From the NCBI GenBank assembly GCA_018398765.1, contig JAHBMJ010002919.1:25001-73992 (forward strand): 48,992 bases of DNA, given 5' to 3'. This document shows, one piece after another, positions 44,982-48,992 of the stretch; position 1 is the first letter of the stretch; every line of letters starts with the position of its first letter. The translations under genes were made by a program, and so were the position numbers. The notes under the pieces were generated by a model. The model searched no databases. It saw only the letters and a list, made by a program, of their open reading frames with translations, and was not told the DNA's origin. The stretch is from Chromera velia. Taxonomy: Eukaryota; Sar; Chromeraceae.

Positions 44982-46573
44982 CTTTGACTAGAACTTTGAA
45001 AGCTGAACGGTGCCAACCGACATCTGGCAGTGGACCGCAGATTCCTGGAACATAAATCCTTAGTATCTTAACGTTGGGCTCAACGCAAAAAACAACTTGT
45101 CATACGAGACGTTGCGTTGCATCTAGCATTGCATAATAATTTGCATCACGATCATCATCCTATTCATTATTATCATTACTATTCACCATTACAATCGGCA
45201 TATAAAAAAGCGTCTATCATATGAAACCGATGCGTAGAAATTAGTACAAACTAGCACTAGAACTCGTACAGACTCATTTACTTCACTATTAATTAAGTTA
45301 TATTATATCGACTCTAGATAATAAGGCTATAAATTGTGTCACTGCCAGAGCTTACGAGGTTGACTCACAAGCTTTGACCATTTCAATATGGAATTAAATT
45401 GAAGTGATTGACATCCTACGTCCTATATTTTTTTTTATCTTTTTCGTTCTGAATTAACCAGTTTTGTTTATCTAAATAAGTGACGTTCCACCTACCTGTG
45501 CATTCAATGCTTTGTCTTACTTATTTTTTCTCAAAAAGCCCCTTAGTATCAGGTCTTTCAAAAGAGCGGAGTCTCAGCAGACCAGTTGACATACACGGTT
45601 CTTTCCCATCCCTTCTTTCTCATGCAGTTCGTATCTCCTCTTTCCCTTCCTCCCTCTTGCTGACAAGACTAGATAAGACAGCTTCTATCTTCTCTAAGTC
45701 GTCCTGGCTCTCCCCTCTCTGCCCAAAAGTACTACAAAAGAAAAGACCAAATCCGCGACAACATTCCGAACTTGTGCTAAAACTTGTGACTCCGCGTTGT
45801 CCCAGAAACAGCTAGTGCATCCTCTCTAAGTTTATGTGTATTCAAGTTATATTGCAAAACTAGGACTAGAACTAGGAGCATGTATGCTTATAGAGATTGC
45901 TGACCTAAACTAGGACGTAAAGTGTGGTAATGAGGGTACTAGCCTTTAATATTAATTAATTCTGGTCTCTTTTTCAAGAAGGGGCGAGAAGTGCCGCTTT
46001 ATAACCTCCTAGCTAGAGCTCAGCCTACTAATTTTGGGGAGTGGGGATTTATATTTTCTAAAGTGTAAACGGTTCTATTTATATTACATAGTAACATATA
46101 TAGACTATTTTGATTGGTTTTGTGGAAATTGTTACATGAACACTCAGCTAAAATTAGAATTTTGATTTAACTAAGCTAGTGTAGAAGCTAGTTAGCTTAG
46201 GCTGGTAAGCCTTACATGGGGTAAGCCTCTGTTTGTCCTAGCTTTCCTAAATTCAACACAATGCATTCGACACTGCATCATTAAAAATAAGATAAAAAAC
46301 TGATTGTTTTAATGACTTGGATTGTTCAATCTTACAAATTCATTCACAAAACATGATACTAGATGTGATAAAACGAACGTTAACTTGAAAGATTAATCCT
46401 ACTATAATTAATATCATGATGAATTCAACTCTAGATTCAAGTTAAGTTAGAGTCGATTTTGTTATTGCCAGCAGTGAATCAATTCCTAGATCAATTCAAC
46501 GGTGTTTTTAAATTTTGATCAGGAGTGGATCACTCTACGCGGCATATCCGAGTCCGAGTCTCAACGATACAAA
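44982..46573. other. AT-rich intergenic region
   Basis: Contains ATC/ATT-rich simple sequence at about 45140-45190 and otherwise AT-rich sequence. The one 111-codon frame (45480-45815) is Ser/Leu-rich with no family resemblance and is not called. Confidence 0.45.
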
Positions 46574-46581
46574 TTTTCAAG
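46574..46581 (+). repeat. Left target-site duplication of family-2 element B
   Basis: TTTTCAAG directly before the element is repeated exactly at 48795-48802. Confidence 0.9.
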
Positions 46582-46988
46582 CTAGGCGACACACAGTGGT
46601 AAAAAAAAAAAAAAATATAGACCTTTCCAGATTTTTTTTTTTTCTTTTTTTCTACAAAAGATTTCCTAGAACACCTCTAGGAACACCTAGAAGAGCACCT
46701 TTTAGAAGTATTTTTAAACTAACTTCCTCGCGAACTTATTACTCCTCAAAGTTTTCAACCCTAGTTTCAACCCTAGTTCTAGTCCTAGTTGTTATTGAAT
46801 AAATGAATGAATTGTACGTTTGTCTCTACTAGTGTGTCTACTAGTGTCTTCACCATTCCATCATCGACTTTGTTGAACACGGACTAAGCGATCTTTTTTC
46901 CCTTGTTCAACTACACTGTCACCAGACTTTTCTCTCTTCTCTTTGCTGTGTCTGTTAAAAAAACTAACCATGTCTTCTTGTTTTCCAT

Positions 46989-47549
46989 TCACATTAACTT
47001 GCATCCGCCCTTTCTTTCTCGTAAATTCTGCAGCCACTTAAACCCCACTTCAGTATCATCCCCACGTGGTATCGACTCATGCTCTTGGTTGAACACATTT
47101 TCACGGCTGGCCGCTGCATCTGCATCATAACCTTGTTCATCCTCCTTCTTCCCCTCGTCTTCAGCATCTTCATACAGTTCTTCAGATGCAAAGCTGTCGA
47201 CCTGGAAAACATCTTCCAACCATTCTACTTCATTAAGAAGACGAAGTGTTCTCTCTTCTACCGGCTCATTCCTCCTCCTCTCTTCTTTGGGGAAAAAAGT
47301 TTCTGGTTGCACAGAGTGCAAGAGGCGCGCGGCCTTCTTCACTCCTGGACCATCCTCAATTGCGCTCTTCAGCATCTCATCAGAGCAATTCTCCTACGTA
47401 AAAAGAACCAGCTTGGTACTTCAATGGGGGATGTCTTAGACAGTTGTGGACTGGCCCTTCATGTGATGAATGTTATCCTCAAGGAAGAGAAGCCGGTCCA
47501 GAAAAAACTTGCTCGCTCGCTCCCTGAAGCCCTTCTCCATGCAGGCTAG
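46989..47549 (-). pseudogene. Captured gene-like fragment inside element B
   Basis: The minus strand has two segments that join in phase across a 48-bp GT-AG gap (47394-47441): ACMEKGFRERASKFFLDRLL...MKGQSTT, then ENCSDEMLKSAIEDGPG...WLEDVFQVDSFASEELYED...KWLQNLRERKGGCKLM and a stop at 46989. The composition looks coding and acidic, but the family is unknown and there is no clear start. It lies antisense to the element's left-right orientation and is absent from element A, which suggests capture of a host gene piece. Confidence 0.45.
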
Positions 47550-47835
47550 ATGAACTGTAAAATTTGATTGATAAAATATGGTGGTCTTTGCTCCTGCTTT
47601 TGCTTCCTTTGTTTTGTGTGTTCGTTTCAGACGGTCTGCGTATTCATCTGAGAGACGCTGTCAGTTAGATAGACACAGACACAAAGACGCACACACATAC
47701 ACATACGTCTGTGGTGGTTCTCTCAGACACATCTGACGTCCTTCTTGCTTCCCTCCTCTGAGGGATGGACTAGGTGATGGACCAACTGAGTGTGAGAGAC
47801 GAGGGAGACAGAGGGAGTGACCCGGTCCGTCGTTT

Positions 47836-47843
47836 CACCATTC
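47836..47843 (+). repeat. Left target-site duplication of nested MITE C
   Basis: CACCATTC is repeated exactly at 48342-48349. Element A has an uninterrupted site here (TTTCACTATTTATGCTAATTG at about 38233). Confidence 0.9.
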
Positions 47844-48341
47844 CTAGGCAATGCACAGTGGTAAAAAAAAAAAAAATCTGAAAACGTCTATTCTTTTTTA
47901 TTTATTTATTAAGAATTTTATTGTATATGTAAAAAAAAATAAAGGTTAAATGACTAGCTTCAACTAGAGTTTGAATTATATCTAGGATCCTAGTTTCACT
48001 TTTAGTTTGGTAGACGCTTAAAAGGATTGACCAAAACTAGCTTCGACTAGAGCTTCGAAATGTATATCGTCCTAGATATCGTTAAAGAGCCAGTCAAAGA
48101 ACTTCTCCTCTGTCTGCTCTTCTGTCTCCATCCATGCATCCATCCTTCTTGTCACTCTTTGAGTTGAGTTGAGTTGAGTTGAGTAATAAGTTCACGAGGA
48201 AGTTAGTTTAAAAGTACTTCTAAAAGGTGCTCCTCTAGGTGCTCCTAGAGGTGCTCTAGGGAATCCTTCGTAGAAAAAAAGAAAAGAAAAAAAAATCTGG
48301 AAAGGTCTATTTTTTTTTTTTTACCACTGTGCGTCGCCTAG
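47844..48341 (-). mobile_element. Nested 498-bp MITE (element C) of family 2
   Basis: It starts CTAGGCAATGCACAGTGGTA and ends TACCACTGTGCGTCGCCTAG. Its right part is the reverse complement of the left ends of A and B (AGGAAGTTAGTTTAAAAGTACTT), and its left part is the reverse complement of their right ends. It is therefore an internal-deletion derivative inserted in opposite orientation. A GAGTT run (about 48162-48183) marks the deletion join. Confidence 0.9.
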
Positions 48342-48349
48342 CACCATTC
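48342..48349 (+). repeat. Right target-site duplication of nested MITE C
   Basis: CACCATTC, identical to 47836-47843. Confidence 0.9.
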
Positions 48350-48507
48350 ATGCTAATTGAAAAATAAATGAAGTCTGCGTGTATGGCACTGCACGCAGCG
48401 ACCATCGTAAAAGGGGATTACAGGGACGAAGGCGAGCGGGTGGGCGAAGGGAAAAGGGGGCTCTCTTTTGTCCTATGCAAAGAATGACAAGAAGGATGGA
48501 TGCATGG

Positions 48508-48567
48508 ATGCAGACAGAAGAGCAGACAGAGGAGAAGTTCTTTGATTGGCTCTTTGACGATATCTAG
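48508..48567 (+). CDS. Shared 3' coding segment of family-2 elements (copy B)
   Basis: Encodes the same MQTEEQTEEKFFDWLFDDI and stop as 38398-38457 in element A, with two silent base changes. Its true start and upstream exon are unknown. Confidence 0.4.
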   Translation: MQTEEQTEEKFFDWLFDDI

Positions 48568-48794
48568 GACGATATACATTTTGAAGCTCTAGTCGAAGCT
48601 AGTTTTGGTCAATCCTTTTAAGCGTCTACCAAGCTAAAAGTGAAACTGGGATCCTAGATATGATTCAAACTCTAGTTGAAGCTAGTCATTTAACCATTAT
48701 TTTTTTTACATATACAATAAAATTTTAAAAAAAAAAAAAAAAGAATAGACGTTTTCAGATTTTTTTTTTTTTTTTACCACTGTGCGTCGCCTAG

Positions 48795-48802
48795 TTTTCA
48801 AG
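48795..48802 (+). repeat. Right target-site duplication of element B
   Basis: TTTTCAAG, identical to 46574-46581. Confidence 0.9.
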
Positions 48803-48992
48803 CACATGTACTTCAAGTTTCTTGGACCAACAAAGTATCGTGAAAACAAGAAAAAACGACAAACCTGTACACAGTGAGTACACTTGGTGAAAACAATGTG
48901 ATACTTTCAACCGGCTGCTTGTTGCTTAATTTTTCTCAGCTTGAATGAATGTCAGCTAGAAATTGAACTCAATCTCTGCCCACAGGAGGACA

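Larger units (their letters stand above)
46582..48794 (+). mobile_element. Family-2 TIR transposon, element B (2213 bp), with cargo and nested MITE
   Basis: It has the same terminal inverted repeats as element A (left CTAGGCGACACACAGTGGTA, right TACCACTGTGCGTCGCCTAG) and its own exact 8-bp duplication. The left segment (46582-46865) and right segment (47580-48794) match element A. The centre (about 46870-47560) is unrelated to A's centre. A second, complete element of the family is inserted at 47844-48341. Confidence 0.88.

Noticed and set aside
45480-45815. 111-codon Ser/Leu-rich frame
   Set aside because: No motifs, no splice context, AT-rich surroundings and no resemblance to a family.

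Overview
The window looks like nuclear DNA of a photosynthetic alveolate alga, most probably a chromerid such as Chromera velia. The reasons are genes split by GT-AG introns, a nitrate/nitrite-porter transporter (as in nitrate-assimilating algae), a secreted FN2-like + PA14 + lectin-like protein resembling apicomplexan/chromerid surface proteins, large LRR and degenerate-ankyrin proteins, dense microsatellites and many transposon copies. The species is an inference and nothing in the sequence proves it. A 292-base N gap (28701-28992) shows it is a draft assembly.

Layout. 417-1364 (+): last two exons of a membrane protein whose 5' part lies left of the window. 2890-5150 and 11990-14263: two copies, in opposite orientation, of a 2.26-2.27 kb hAT-like non-autonomous DNA transposon, each with 8-bp target-site duplications. 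They bracket two complete genes: a secreted FN2-like/PA14/malectin-like protein (5474-7908, -, about 8 exons) and a membrane-anchored short-chain dehydrogenase (8755-11761, +, 6 exons). 14272-18296 is gene-poor and rich in microsatellites. 18297-21099 (-) is a 4-exon NRT2/NNP nitrate transporter. 21905-26345 is a palindromic, foldback-like tandem-repeat structure: arms carry a 190-bp repeat array and GTCA microsatellites in opposite orientation around an AT-rich array of about 200-bp units. 26745-27390 is a smaller inverted repeat. 29728-31674 (-) is a single-exon LRR protein. A large TCTG microsatellite precedes a basic, disordered protein (34015-35229, +). 36946-38685 and 46582-48794 are two elements of a second 8-bp-TSD transposon family. 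They share ends but carry unrelated gene-like cargo, and the second holds a nested 498-bp MITE of the same family. Between them lie a thiopurine-methyltransferase-family enzyme (39153-41896, -, 3 exons) and, divergently, an F-box-like/ankyrin-like protein (42483-44981, +).

The genes do not form one pathway. The nitrate transporter fits an autotroph, and the SDR and TPMT-like enzymes are separate membrane or cytosolic activities. All exon structures were built by eye from splice-site phase and protein-family patterns, with no transcript support. The most notable points are the two transposon families defined to the base by TSDs (including a nested insertion with an empty-site paralogue), possible gene capture in family 2, the foldback-like palindrome, and a local preference for GTCAG 5' splice sites.
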